A DNA stretch of 64,000 nt from Physcia stellaris (lineage: Eukaryota > Ascomycota > Lecanoromycetes > Caliciales > Physciaceae): contig JABSSW010000038.1 in assembly GCA_018902385.1 (NCBI GenBank), positions 124,001 through 188,000 of the forward strand, read 5' to 3'. The notes under the pieces were generated by a model. That model did not search any database and was not told the origin of the DNA. It was given only the letters and a program-made list of their open reading frames with translations. Shown here piece by piece: positions 1-11,727 of the stretch (the stretch's first letter is position 1; the number at the start of each line of letters is the position of its first letter). Position numbers and translations under genes: made by a program.

Positions 1-479
1 CGATTCAGCAATGACATCGTTTCGAAATGTCGTCATGCTATTCGCTTTTCACGATATTATCGTTGAAATGAAATGATTAAATTCGAAGTTCAATCATTTG
101 ATTGATTTATTTTCGCGAGATGAACACGATAAAATCGTTGACGAGTATTCACAATTGCAAATTCGTCATGATCAATTCGCGAATTAAATTTCGCATTCAG
201 CGACGACGTTTCAGAATATTGATATATTCAAATTTCGTTGAGCAGAATGACAGCACGTTTTCTGTGATGAAATTTGATTTCGAATATTCGCAAAATTTAC
301 AATTTCGCAATCAAATCATACGTGAAATTTTGCGCATTTGATGATTTTCAAACATTTTTTTTTAACATTTTCGTTATCGATGATTGAATGAATTCGTTGA
401 ACATAAAACGATTCAAATCGAAAATTATCAAAATTTACATCACGACATTACGTTTTGTTTGTGTGAATCGAAAATATTT

Positions 480-1104
480 CGATTTTAACGTTTTCAACGA
501 ATTTTTGTTATAACGCGAAATCGATGAAATCAAACGTATGTATGAAAAAAGCGAAAAACGTGAAAAAAAAATTATTACTCGTGATATTTTGCTAGATATT
601 TTGCAGTTTTTCGATATTCGTATCAAAAAAAATGCAACGTTGCACGTCGCATTTTGTTTGATTTTTGCAAATTTTTTGCGTATAAATGAATTTATTTGAT
701 CAAATGTTGATCGTATTTTCGAATTCAACAAATGAAATGTTATTCGTTTTTCGATGATTTTTTTCGATGATCATTTCATTTTAATTCTTTTTGTTTCGAA
801 AATCGATTCATTTCGCAAAAAAATTTCGATATTCATTGCGATCATCAACGATGTCGTTTGTGCGATGATTTCATTACGCAATTTTTTCGAACGTTTTTCT
901 GTTTCGACATTTTTTTTTCTATTTCAAATCGATCAATCAAAATTTTTCAATGCAAATTACGTCATCATCGTGCTACGTAAAGTGATTATAAATCTGAGTT
1001 TCGAAAACAATTATTCAAATCATTTTTTTCGACGAAACGTTGCAATTGAGATTCGCAATGCGAACGTTTTTGACGATTTGATCAAACTTTTAAAAAGATG
1101 AAAA
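480..1104 (+). pseudogene. Crypton-type tyrosine recombinase, decayed, 5' part
   Basis: Read through its stops, this AT-rich stretch gives a tyrosine recombinase of the kind carried by fungal Crypton transposons. It has an LRINEF-like segment (about 680-700), a DDHFILILFVSKID segment (about 765-805) and the conserved HxxRR catalytic block as NHFFRRNVAIEIRNA (about 1018-1062). This runs into LLKR followed by a stop where the family has LLGRW, which fits TGG changed to TGA. The frame then breaks at a gypsy LTR at 1105 and resumes after 7813. Such enzymes cut and rejoin DNA through a tyrosine. This copy is dead, with many stops and a 6.7-kb insertion. The N-terminal limit is unclear. Family assignment is recognition by eye. 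Confidence 0.7.
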
Positions 1105-1341
1105 TATCATGAGTCGTGTTTGAATAGACGTATTATTGATTAGCTAAACGAAGACAATAAGTCTGCAGAAACAAGTATGTACAAAATGATGAAATTGTAA
1201 ACAGTGTGCGAACGTCAAATCTCAAATCACGCTAATCTCGTCAAAGAATTAAAACATAATTCGATTCAAACATATTTGTTTAATCATTTATCATATCAAT
1301 TATCTATTTGTCAAATCTATTTGTCAGACATGTTCGTAACA
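1105..1341 (-). repeat. 3' LTR of the gypsy element
   Basis: This is a 237-bp direct repeat of 7577-7813. The two differ almost only by C/T and G/A changes. It is preceded on the element strand by a purine-rich tract. The left edge at 1105 is set by the GAAAA duplication. Confidence 0.88.
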
Positions 1342-2061
1342 TTATTTTCTTTTTTTCGCGAACGTCGTCTCGACGATTCGTTGTTGTTGCGAAATTTGAA
1401 AATCTTGTTGAGAATCTTGCTAATCAAATTGTATGACTGCAAAATTCAGAAATTTCACGATCATCATTTTTCATTTTCTAATATTTTAGTGTCATCTCAA
1501 CGTTCGATAAAATTTGACGACAATTTCTGAAAATGTTTTTGACACGATTCAGTTTTTCATGCGATGTAAATTTTGATTGTAAATAACATCGAAAAGATAA
1601 TAAAGATTGAACTGTTGAATAAAAATCGTGAAATCAAAAACAAATGAATGAAAATTGAATTCGTGACGTCAAATGCTAATCGAAAATAACTTCGATTAAT
1701 GTTAACATGACGATTTTTTTTCGAAAGCGACGACGACTCGCTGAGAAATCTGATTCGTTGACGACGATTTGAAATATTGAAATCAACGTTTTGAACGATT
1801 CTGAATTTGCTGTCGTGAAATGAATACGATGAAAATCGTTCATCACGTCGCGAACATTATCGAATTTTTCGTTATCGACATAATATCACGTTCGATCATG
1901 AAATCAGCTCGATCAATTGACACGATATTGAAAACGATTGTAATGATATCGAAATTTCAAAATATCGTTCATTTTCATTCGAAGTTCTCGTTGACTATGA
2001 CGAAATCGAAAAATTCATTGATTTGATTTTGAAAAAAATCACGAAAATCTTTGCGAAGAAG

Positions 2062-2877
2062 TCAACAATGAAACACATCGTAAATTCGCATGATTTTTGA
2101 CAATTCGAGTCGATAAAAATTGTTTTTACGTTTTAATATTTTGTATGAATTTAATTTTTTGTCATCAAACTTGTCAAATGATTTGATCGTCTTGATGTTT
2201 CGTCGATTCAAAAAAACGAAATCTTTCTCGACATATTTCACGATTTTTCGATGTTTGTTGATTTGAATTGTCATACGTTTTTGAATCATTTTTGCATGAT
2301 TTCGTACGTAATTGAGAATATTTTGCATCGTGTCGATGATATTTTCTGTTTTGACGATCAAAAGTCGTTTTCTCGTCGTAACATACGAAATAAAATTTGA
2401 TGAAAAGTTCATACGAAAATGAAAATTTTTATTGATGAAAAATGATGATAATTTTGTTGTTGCAAATATCGCGTTGTTGTTTGCAAATTCGATCATGAAC
2501 AATCAAACGTTTCAATCGTTTTGCATGTAATTGCAATATTGTCGCAATTGTTTCTCGATATTCTGATTGATTTTCTCGATTTGCTCATCGATTTCTGAAT
2601 GAAAAACGATGAAAAATTTACATTTGATATCGAAAATTTTGCAAAATGCTTGTCAAACGAATGATATGAATTGAGATTCTCGATTTGACGTTATAAAAAA
2701 AAATAACTCATGCGTACGAAACACGTAATTGATAAATATTTTGATCGTGATTTTCGCATTTGTATTTTCATCGTCGACGATGCAAAGCACGTAATGACGT
2801 TTTTTATTAAATTTGTCGATTATCGTGCAAATGACGTTGTGATCGTGAACGTCGAACAATTCGATGATAAAATTCAT
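2062..2877 (-). pseudogene. Retrotransposon integrase remnant
   Basis: The minus-strand frames 2653-2877 and 2062-2502 carry the integrase catalytic core (a MNFIIELFDVHDHN segment and ITSNRESQFISFV, where active enzymes have ITSDRGPQF). The C-terminal part follows, with TTKLSSFFINKNFH and the GPY/F-like region ending in YDVFHC. The catalytic Asp of the SDRG block now reads Asn, a GAC-to-AAC change expected from RIP-like decay. The enzyme would have inserted the cDNA. This copy is inactive. Confidence 0.82.
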
Positions 2878-3581
2878 GAATATGTCGATTCAACGTTGCA
2901 AAAAAATGATCAAAAAAATGAGTAAATCATTTTTTCGATTTCGAAAGATTTTCGTACGTTGACATTCATGACAATTGCGTACGTATCGTCGAACGAATTT
3001 GCGCATGTTGAGTCAATAATAATCGCGACGTATAAAATTTTTCATGCGATTAAAATTTGAATGCTTTGAAATCGAGAATTTATGAATTTTTCTGAAAAAA
3101 TCAACGAGTAAAAAGACGTCGACAGACATTTATAATCGATCATTTCGATATAAAGCATCGTTTTTTCATTGCAGTCTCGTAAGTTGATTTCGTTCATTGA
3201 TGTGAGATTTTGTTCGATAATTTAACGATATGTCGTGCAATCATCGTCAATTTTATTGACAATCAAAATTCGTTCGTAAATAAATTCGTCAAATTTTATC
3301 GCGTGAATTTCGAGTCGTTTTGAAATGAACAATATTTGTTTTCGATATTGATGTCGTTCATCAATTTCGTTTTTGAATCGAGAATCAAACATACGAGTCA
3401 AAACATTTGTTTTAACGTTTTGAGTTTCGAATTGAAACTGAATGACAATGTTGAATTTCGAAAGAATTTTTGCTCAACGAGTCTGACGAGAAATGAATTT
3501 CTTTGACGTCATGAAAATTTTCAATTTTTTGTGATCGATGAAAATTTTGATCGATTTCTCGATGTTTTCGAATTCAAAACG

Positions 3582-3803
3582 TCAATGCTTTAAACAACGA
3601 ATGATGATTAATAACTTTTTGTTATAAATTTCGTAATTGCACTCGACTAAAATCATGTTGCGACTGTAAAAAGCAACGAAATGCAACATTTTTTCGTCGT
3701 CGTATTGAAATAATATTTTTGCATTGACGTAATCAAAAAAATCGATTTTCAAAATGACTTGTTTTGTTCGATCGTAATGTCGTAATATGAAAGCTTTCGT
3801 CAT
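3582..3803 (-). pseudogene. Retrotransposon RNase H remnant
   Basis: The frame contains FDYVNAKILFQYDD and FYSRNMILVECNYEIY, the standard Ty3/gypsy RNase H blocks (active copies have AFYSRKM and ECNYEIYDKELL). It lies directly 3' of the reverse transcriptase on the element strand. It is degraded and non-functional. Confidence 0.82.
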
Positions 3804-3980
3804 TGTTTTCTTGAGAAAATTGAAAACTTCTTCGATTTTTTCAATTCATTCGAAATTCACAAATTTTTTGATCATTCGAATGAAAACTCGAATCTTTTTT
3901 GAAAAATCACGAATGAATCGTTTGTAGAAATTGACGAAATTCACGAAAATTTGTACTTTCTTCAAATTCGTAAAACGTTT

Positions 3981-4910
3981 TCAATTGACAATGATTTTTA
4001 TTTTTTTCGAATTCATGCGAAAATCATCTATCGATAATATGACGCTCAGAAATGTCATTTCTTTTTTAAAAAACTCGCATTTCTCAATATTCATCTGTAA
4101 TTCGACTTTTTTGAATTTCTTCAATATTTTACGAACGTGAACGATGTGCTTTTTCTTGAATTTGCTGTAAATGAGAATATCATTTAAATAGACTTGACAG
4201 AAATCGTTCAAAAAATTGAATAACAAATCGTTCATGTAATGCTGTCAACTCGCGAATTCGTTGATCAATTCGAAAAATAACACTCGATATTTGTATGATT
4301 TCATGAAAATAACGAACGTGATGAATTTTTCACTCTTTTCACTCATTCGAAGTTTGTTGAAAATCGATATAATATTCAATTTGATCAAATATTTGCAACT
4401 TTGCATTTTGACTAAAGTCTTTTCGATCAAGAAAATGAAATATCGATTGCGTTTCGTGATGTGATTAAATCGTCGATAATTCACACACAAACGCAATTGA
4501 TCGTTCGACTTGATTGCAAATAAAACGAACGAAACGTATGCAATCTGACTGAATACGATAAAACTTTTTTGAAAATTATCTTTCAAATACTTTTTGAATT
4601 TTTGAAGTTTGAATTCGAACAGAAAATATATTTTGCTTCGAAACAATAAATTGTTATCGTTTAAAAATTCGATTTTGTGATCGTAAAATCGATGCGATGA
4701 CAATTCAATTGTTTTTTGAAAATCGAATATTTTTGACAAATGTTTGAAATATTTGAGTATTTTCTTCATTATGCGTTCAAAAATCGATTTGATTTGTTCG
4801 TGTTTCAAAATTTCTTTGATCATGACAACAATTTTCAACGATTCAGAATTTGTTCGCAATGCTTTGAACGCGAAATCGATTTGATTGATCGTAATGAAAA
4901 AGCATTGCAT
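3981..4910 (-). pseudogene. Retrotransposon reverse transcriptase remnant
   Basis: Two frames (4245-4910 and 3981-4235) give a Ty3/gypsy reverse transcriptase. The segment LRLCVNYRRFNHITKRNRY corresponds to the family block LRxCVDYRxLNxIT. The catalytic Y-x-DD box appears as VYLNDILIYSKF, with the first Asp changed to Asn, and IEKCEFFKKEMTFL follows. The enzyme copied the element RNA. The active-site change and stops make this copy inactive. Confidence 0.86.
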
Positions 4911-5486
4911 TTTTTACTTTTTACTTTTGAAATCGACGAATAAACAAAAGAAAATTGCATCAATCATCGCGATATTCATTGAATCGTTTGAATTCAATCT
5001 CGATGATGAAAAAATCTCGAATTGTTGTTTTTTGATTTTTCAACGCTTGTTGCGTTGTCTTTTCAAATTTCTTTTTTTGATGAATGTCGTTTTCGTAATT
5101 GTTGTGATATCAATTTCTGAATCATTTGACTCGATGATTGACGACTCGTCATCGTCGTCGACGTTCGAGTGAATTGAACATTCGAAACATTTCGAATCGA
5201 ATACATTTGATTTATTCTCGACTGTAAAAAACAAAAATTTGATTTTGAAACGAAACAAAATGATATATCGAGATTTTATCATCGTTATATGTTTCGAATT
5301 GCTCTTTTGCGATAACACGATATTACGACGTCAGTTAGATACATTTCATCGACGATTTGATTTGAAAGTTTCCAAACGTCGAGTCTGAACAACTTGACTA
5401 AATATATTATCATGATGATTGCATTTGAACGATTTGAAAATCAATTTATCGTAAATCATGTTCAATATGATTTCATGTTTGTTCAT

Positions 5487-5819
5487 TCACGACTTTTCTA
5501 AAATTATCGAATGATTATTCAAATCGATGATTAACAAAAAAACGATCAACTCGAAATGCAATTCTATCGTTAATTTAAAATATATGACGTGAATTATTGA
5601 AAAAATCTGACGATCGTCGAATTCAGTCAATGATTTCGATTTCAATAAAAATACGAATTTCATGTTCAGCATGTTGCATACAAATTGCGCGATTTCTCTA
5701 TCAATGAATGCATAATTAATTGCATCAATGTTTATTAAAGTTTTTAATTTATGTTTATTATCGTTGAATGATAACGTACAATTGATGATTAAAAATCGCT
5801 TGATGAAAAAATCAAACAA
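5487..5819 (-). pseudogene. Retrotransposon aspartic protease remnant
   Basis: The frame carries LIINCTLSFNDNKHKLKTL followed by INIDAINYAFID, where active copies have a D-T/S-G-A catalytic block; it is mutated here to NIDA. It sits between gag and the reverse transcriptase, as expected for Ty3/gypsy. It is non-functional. Confidence 0.7.
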
Positions 5820-5989
5820 ATCATCGTTGTGAATAAAAAAAAGTTTTAAACATTCATCAATCGCGTTTTTGATGTGAATTGTTAATTTTTCGAATCAAAA
5901 TCACTCGATTCGACGATTAAATTCATGTACGATATTTGCATTTTGTGTCAATGACGTTTTTGATGTTTGTGATCGTTCGAACATTTTTT

Positions 5990-6511
5990 TCAAACGTGAT
6001 TCAATTCGTCACATGTGAAACATTTGTTCGTGACGATCAACTTGTCGATCATCGAATCACGAATTTTGATTTCAACGTTGAAATGTAAATGAGCTGTAAA
6101 TTTCACGAAAAAAATCGAAATGACAAATTTCGTAAAAAGCATCGAAATCGAAACGACAAAAATTGATTTGAATTGAAACAATTCAAAACGTTGTTGACGT
6201 GTCGCGATTTTTTTTTTTCGAAAATTCGATTGTCGATTGTATATTTGTTGCAAAGTGATTCGAATTTCGTCGAACGTGATGAATTCACGTGAATATACAT
6301 TCATCGTTTTTTTCAAATTTCAAAAAATTTTGTTCATCAACTTTTCGATTTTGATGATTTCGTTGTAATCAATTGAATTGCTAAAACGAAAAAAGATGAA
6401 GTAGAAAAATTGAAAATTTTGAATATTCATGATCAATGTTCGAAATTGATTACGCATATTGCGTTTGAAATCAAAATTTTCGTAAATAATGTTCAAAAAT
6501 TTCAACATCAT
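5990..6511 (-). pseudogene. Retrotransposon gag remnant with zinc knuckle
   Basis: Minus-strand frames 6320-6511 and 5990-6316 resemble fungal gypsy gag, ending in KCFTCDELNHV, the start of a CCHC zinc knuckle. They lie upstream of the protease on the element strand. Stops interrupt the frame. Confidence 0.65.
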
Positions 6512-7576
6512 ATGTTAAATCTTGAAATGATTCATATCAATATCACGAATCGATTGTATGTGATCATCGACATCATTTTCAATTCAATCAATCACAATAA
6601 TGATTGCGATCATGTTCGTGTCGTAATGATCAACGTTGATCGTCATTTTATCGTGTATTTTTGTTTTTCAAACACGTCAAATGAATTTTATTTCATCGAT
6701 GAATTTAAAAAAATCTGAATGTGTTTTGAAACGTCGTTTGTTCTTTTGAAAAAAATTAATTACGTTGATTTCATCGTCGTTTTTTTCATCGTCGACGTTC
6801 GAATTTCGTGCACGATCGCGAATCTTGATCAGCAAAACGTCGTGATTTTTTTTCCAAAAAATGTAATTCTTTTGCTTGATCAAAAATAAATCACGTTGTT
6901 TTTCGTATTCGTTTTTCAAAATATTCAACTCTCGACGAATTTCATTTAATTCGACATTCGTATTGATCAACTCGTCACGATCGACGCTGACAATATTGTA
7001 CAAATTCTGATATTGAGTCAAAACGTTCAGATAGTTGTCACGATCGATGCGTAATCGATCAAATTTTTTTAAAAAATCGACGATTTTATGATTGATTCAT
7101 CATTTCAATTGATCGATGATGACGATATTCAAAAAATGAATGATTTTTTCATTTTTCATTTTTATGAAATCGATCGTCGATACAAATCGACGACGTTTGA
7201 ATTAATCAACGAAATTCTCGTCAAAAAAATTGTCGTTAATTTCATGCAACATACGATTCACGTTGACGCGTAGCGTTTTGAAACGTTGTTTCATCGAAAT
7301 AGAAAATTCGAAAAAAGTTGTTTCGTGATGACTTCGAATCATAACTGAAAATGAAAAATTGAAAATGATAAAAAGAAAAGAAATTAATCGAATCAATTCT
7401 CGTCTTTTATCGTCGAAAATTTCGTCGTTGTTTCGTCAAAAAAGTTTTCAAGTCATTTGTCTGATCAACAAGATTTTTCGTCGTTTGTCTCGTCAAAAAA
7501 ACTTGATCGATTTGAGATTTTATTTTTGAACGCTCGCGTATCTCGACGAGCGATAAAAATTAAAAACTTATTGTAA

Positions 7577-7813
7577 TATCATGAGTCGTGCTTGAATAGA
7601 CGTATTATTGACTAATTAAACGAAAACAATAAGTCTGCAGAAACAAATATGTACAAAATGATAAAATTGTAAACAATGTGCGAACGTCAAATTTCAAATC
7701 ACGCTAATCTCGTCAAAAAATTAAAGCATAATTCGATTCAAACATATCTGTCTAATCATTTATCATATCAACTATCTATCTGTCAGATTTATCTGTCAGA
7801 CATGCTCGTAACA
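7577..7813 (-). repeat. 5' LTR of the gypsy element
   Basis: Partner of 1105-1341, with the same length and ends. It is followed on the plus strand by GAAAA and then by the resumed recombinase frame. Confidence 0.88.
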
Positions 7814-7818
7814 GAAAA

Positions 7819-7966
7819 TTCGAAACGTTTTTGTTGTATATCGAAAACAACAAAAAATACATTTTTCAAATATCGCGATATCATCAGAACGATTGAATTG
7901 CTTTTTTTTCGTTTTTTTGACGACGACGTCGTTTTTCGACGTGTTTTGAAAATTGTGAAAAAATAA
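7819..7966 (+). pseudogene. Crypton-type recombinase, 3' part after gypsy insertion
   Basis: Downstream of the right-hand GAAAA duplication the frame continues as FEKFLLYIENNKKYIFQISR, the natural extension of the LLGRW block at 1104 and the site of the family's catalytic Tyr (LLYIE). Removing the gypsy element and one GAAAA joins the two parts in frame. The gene was therefore interrupted by, and is older than, the gypsy insertion. Confidence 0.68.
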
Positions 7967-8505
7967 TTAAATTTTGAAAATTGCTTTGTTGAATCATTTT
8001 GTTCAACGAAATCGATTTTGCAAAGTCATTTTGCTTTGCAAAATCATTGTTTCAAATCGATCATATTCAAAACATCAAAAATTTTGTACATAACAATGAA
8101 AAAAGTACGTAACATTAATTCGTTCAAATTAAACATGAATGCTAATGCAAAAATGACGAAATGAAAAAAATTTGAAAAAATTGATTTTTTAATTAAATAG
8201 AAAATTAATGTTTCATTCATTTCATTTTTCATTTTTCGTTTTTTTTTTTGTTTCGTTCATTCATTTTTTGTTTTTGATTTTTTTCGACGTTTTCATTTTC
8301 TTTGAAAGCTTTTTTTCGCTCCGTAATTCAGTCGCAGAAACAGAGAAAGTAATTAAGTTTTGAAAGCTGTTTTGCTGAGTCACTTTGTTCAGCGAGGTCG
8401 GTTTTGCAAGGCCATTTTGCTTTGCAGAGTCACTGCTTCAGGCCGGCCATGCCCAAAACACCAAGGATTTTGTACATAGCAATGAAGGAAGTACGCAGCA
8501 TTAGC
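7940..8505 (+). repeat. Dispersed non-coding repeat (two tandem units, one heavily and one lightly mutated)
   Basis: About 150 bases at 7966-8112 match 8351-8503 nearly base for base, except that most differences are C-to-T or G-to-A in the left copy. Between them (about 8113-8350) lies the 5' part of a second unit. The same sequence occurs inverted at 35599-35937 and direct at about 60415-60715. A unit runs from a GTCCAGGCTAGACATGGG-like 5' end to a GTACGCAGTATTAG-like 3' end, about 340 bases. I see no open frame, terminal inverted repeat or Pol III box. Its right edge (about 8504) cuts into the zinc-cluster codons of the next gene. Confidence 0.75.
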
Positions 8506-10752
8506 TTGTCTTAAATCACGGGCTAAATGCGTGCCCGCCACTTTGGCCCCTCGGCAACGAAGGCGCCACTTTCCTGAAAGAGACCTTCTCGAACGTCTTC
8601 GTAAGTATGAGGATCTACTCCGGCAAAATAGCATCACTTTCGAGCCTTTTCATAAAGAATTGAGTGGAGAAGAGTCGCCTTGCAGCGCAAAGAGCATTTA
8701 TGGTCTGGACGATGAGCAGCCAGAAGCTATCGGGGCTAACCGGTCATCTTCTTCGAGAACCATCAAGCATGAAAAAGCATATGAGGCTAAGTACGTGCGT
8801 TCAAGGAAGATGATATCCCGTCGCTAATTGCCTTAGGAACATTTGGCGTGCCATAAATCAAGGGGTAAGATGTTTCCAGATTCAAAACAACCTTTGCTGA
8901 CACGTTGTATAAGGTTCGGGACCGCGATGATGATAGCGACTCCTCGTATGATGATATGCATGAGGTCGTAATCAGGAAGGCGTGGGACTCATCATTTGAT
9001 AATGACGACCATCTTTTATTTGGCTCACGCAAGACAGCCGTGGACCTTTCTACACTACACCCTGAAACAGGCCACATCTTCAGGCTTTGGCAGATTTATC
9101 TAGACAATGTCGACCCGCTTCTCAAAGTTACACACACTCCTAGCATCCAAAGGCGTATCATAGAAATCGCCAGCAGCATGAATAACATCAGTCCTCCATT
9201 AGAAGCGCTCATGTTCGGCATTTACTGCATGTCCGTTCTAAGCCTTGACGAGGCAGACCTCCTGAACATGTTCGATTCGTCGAAGGAGGATCTTCTGAGG
9301 AAATATCAATTTGGTTGTCAGCAAGCGCTGTTGAATTGTGGGTTTCTACGGTCCAGCGATCGCGATTGCTTGACCGCCTTATACCTCTACTTGGTAGGTC
9401 TTTGGATGTTGATGCGAGTGATGGGTGGTTTTGGCTAACGATCATAGATCTCGATCAAACCGAGCACCAATCCTGAATCTCTTTCCTCTCTTCTTGCTAT
9501 TGCAATTCGCATCGCGCAACGCATGGGCATCCACAGTGAGTCGGCCAATGCCAAGCATGGCCCTCTTGAGGCCGAAATGCGACGAAGACTTTGGTGGTCG
9601 CTTGCACTCCTCGACGCCCGCATTGGCGAGCTGGCTGGATACAAGACTACAACGCTGGCACCTACCTGGGACTGCAAAGTTCCACTCAACGTGGATGACT
9701 CTGATCTCCGGCCTGAGATAAGGGAACCACCCGCCAATCTAGGGAAACCGACCGAGGCGATCTTTGCCGTTGTGCGCAGTGAGTTGGGAGATTTCATCCG
9801 CAACACAAGATTCCACCTTGATTTTACCAATCCAGCTCTAAAGCCCATTGCTAAGCATGTTCAGCGGAGTTCAATCCCTGATGGCGGTGAGCTGCCTGAA
9901 CTGGAGAAGATTATCGAGGACAAATATTTTAAAATCTGTAATCCCGAGAACCCACTTCACTTCATGACCATCTGGACAGCGCGAGCACATCTTGCTAGAT
10001 GCCGGCTCATGGAACACTATTCAAGATTCTCCAGCTCTTCTCTAGAGCCAACTGAGGTGCAGCGTCAAGCTGCCAACAACCACGCGCTTAGCATGCTTGT
10101 GTGTGATACGAAGATCAGGACCTCGCCCCTTACCAAAGGCTACGTTTGGATGCTCTACTGGTACTTCCCCTTACTCGCTTACATCCAACTTGTTCAAGAT
10201 ATGAGCAGGCGACCTGTCTGCGAGCAAGCCAGTCAAGCCTGGGAAGTCATGAGTGATCATTACGACGCTCACACCGCTCTGCCAGACAGAAATGACAGCC
10301 CTCTCTTCAAGATGTTTACCAAGTTGGTCCTCAAGGCTTGGGAAACTCGGCGGGCAGCGCAACCAGACCAGAATTTGCTGCCGCCAAGAATAGTGACTCA
10401 CATTCGACGGACATTGGCGCAGAGTGCACAGCAAACCGACACAGAACAGGCCAATGGGGTCACAGATATGGGCATCGATGATCTTGCATTATCGATGCCC
10501 ATAGGCTTTGACAGCGATAGCCTGTTCTATAGTATGGGAGAGCAAGACTACGCCCAAGTAGGGCAGGGAGAACACCAGAATATACCTGGACGCAATCCAA
10601 TTAACATTGATTTTAATCAAATCGGCTGGGCTGGGATGGACTGGGATGTCGATGATTCAACTACCGAGACATCAGGCTTGTCACTGCCAAGTCAAGCATT
10701 TGAGCCGGCGGCATCTCAAAGCTCATGGATGTATGGGAGATCAAACGTATAG
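8505..10752 (+). pseudogene. Fungal Zn2Cys6 transcription factor, 5' truncated by a repeat
   Basis: Four exons are visible: about 8505-8790, 8837-8864, 8914-9393 and 9448-10752. The introns start GTACGT, GTAAGA and GTAGGT; the branch points CTGAC and CTAAC are seen in the second and third. The protein opens with ACLKSRAKC, the last two cysteines (C-x6-C) of a zinc cluster. The linker RQRRRHFPERDLLERLRKYE and a fungal-specific TF domain (AEMRRRLWWSLALLDARIGE) follow. In the family, six cysteines bind two zincs and contact CGG-type DNA sites. Here the first four are missing because the dispersed repeat ends at codon level just before them. Downstream the gene is open for about 690 codons, so loss looks recent. 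No in-frame ATG replaces the start. It may once have regulated the nearby cluster (inference). Confidence 0.82.
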
Positions 10753-11035
10753 AATAAGAGAAGAGAATAAGGTCCACCGCCGGTGAACTTGGTCGGTATT
10801 GCGAGCAAGGTATTTTTTTCGCAAACTGTTATCCCGCCGCGTCCTCTTACTACGGTAGCGTCGCCAACTTGCGCATCAGTGGCAGCATCCAGAGGGATTC
10901 CGCGAATCGCATGTCGCCTAAAATGGACATTATCCTTACATCCTTCGATCCAATGTAAAAGCTGTGGCTGGAGATCTTGAGCTTCATCCAAGCTGAGGTA
11001 ACACAAAAGTTTACAGCCTGCGCGGAGAAGCCATC

Positions 11036-11727
11036 ATGGATTTCATGCTTAGGGTATTCCGCCTCGCTGCCATACTGCTTGCTTTACATCAATCTTTAGC
11101 ACTAGCATTGATCATTCCGTACAAGCCATCCTGTGGCCCCGGACAGCGGATGCTCCAAGGAGACAACGTATGTCTCGGAGTGTCCTCCGACGGGCGCAAC
11201 ATCAGCAGTCCAATGTAAGTCACCGTGCGAAGCACCCTATCGAGACATTCAGCGGCGACCCACATCCTAACCCATCCTCCTCCCAAAGCTCCTCCCTCGA
11301 AATCCGCCCCCTGCCGCCTACCCCCTTCCGCTACACCAGCGCCAACACCGACATCGGCATAATCCTCACCAAATACGGCGCCGCGATCCCGTACCTCCAA
11401 GCCCAGAACTTCATGAGATTCTGGCTCGATTCGTACAAAGATGTAACCCAGAACAACCCGCACATCAAATACTCGCACCTGGACGACGAATTGGGCTGGA
11501 GCGCGGGGCCCGTGAGCCTTACTCTGCGGCCGGGGGCGTACGGGACCGGAGCGATGCGGTGGATCGATGTGTATGAGATGATTACTCTGATGCTGCAGTT
11601 TATCGCGACGTATGGCCTAGTGGAGGCGGATATGAAGGTTGTGGGGATTTTTCGGGGGTCATCGAGACCGGATATTGGGTTGGCGACTGCGACCTTGGAA
11701 TTAGCTCAGCATTCCGGGAGCATTTAA
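11036..11727 (+). CDS. Small secreted protein of unknown function
   Basis: Exon 1 (11036-11214) and exon 2 (11289-11727) are joined by a 74-bp intron (GTAAGT start, CCTAAC branch, AAAG acceptor) that keeps frame. The product is about 205 residues. Residues 1-24 form a signal peptide (MDFMLRVF then a hydrophobic run AAILLALHQSLALA). The mature part has two early cysteines (CGPGQ and NVCLG) and a regular C-terminal segment around MRWIDVYEMITLML. I do not recognise a family. It would be secreted or cell-wall associated. It lies between the broken transcription factor and the dehydrogenase. Confidence 0.72.

Larger units (their letters stand above)
1105..7813 (-). mobile_element. Ty3/gypsy LTR retrotransposon, full length, RIP-degraded
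   Basis: Two 237-bp direct repeats (1105-1341 and 7577-7813) bound a minus-strand element. Gag, protease, RT, RNase H and integrase remnants lie in the Ty3/gypsy order. A purine tract on the minus strand abuts the 3' LTR (complement of 1342-1358), which confirms orientation. GAAAA occurs immediately outside each LTR (1100-1104 and 7814-7818) as a target-site duplication. Across it the surrounding recombinase reading frame is restored, so the boundaries are well fixed. On the element strand the LTR begins TGTTACGA and ends CATGATA; the final TA is probably a mutated CA. All frames are riddled with stops. Confidence 0.92.

Noticed and set aside
102-341. Open frames in the AT-rich block (also 1204-1530, 1820-2026, 3931-4140, 6410-6718, 8044-8232)
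   Set aside because: They arise from low stop density in mutated CG-containing repeats, lie antisense to retrotransposon genes or in LTRs, and have Phe/Ile/Asn/Lys composition without domains.
8865-8913. Apparent frameshift in the transcription factor
   Set aside because: A 49-base intron with GTAAGA donor, CTGAC branch and TATAAG acceptor joins the exons in frame.
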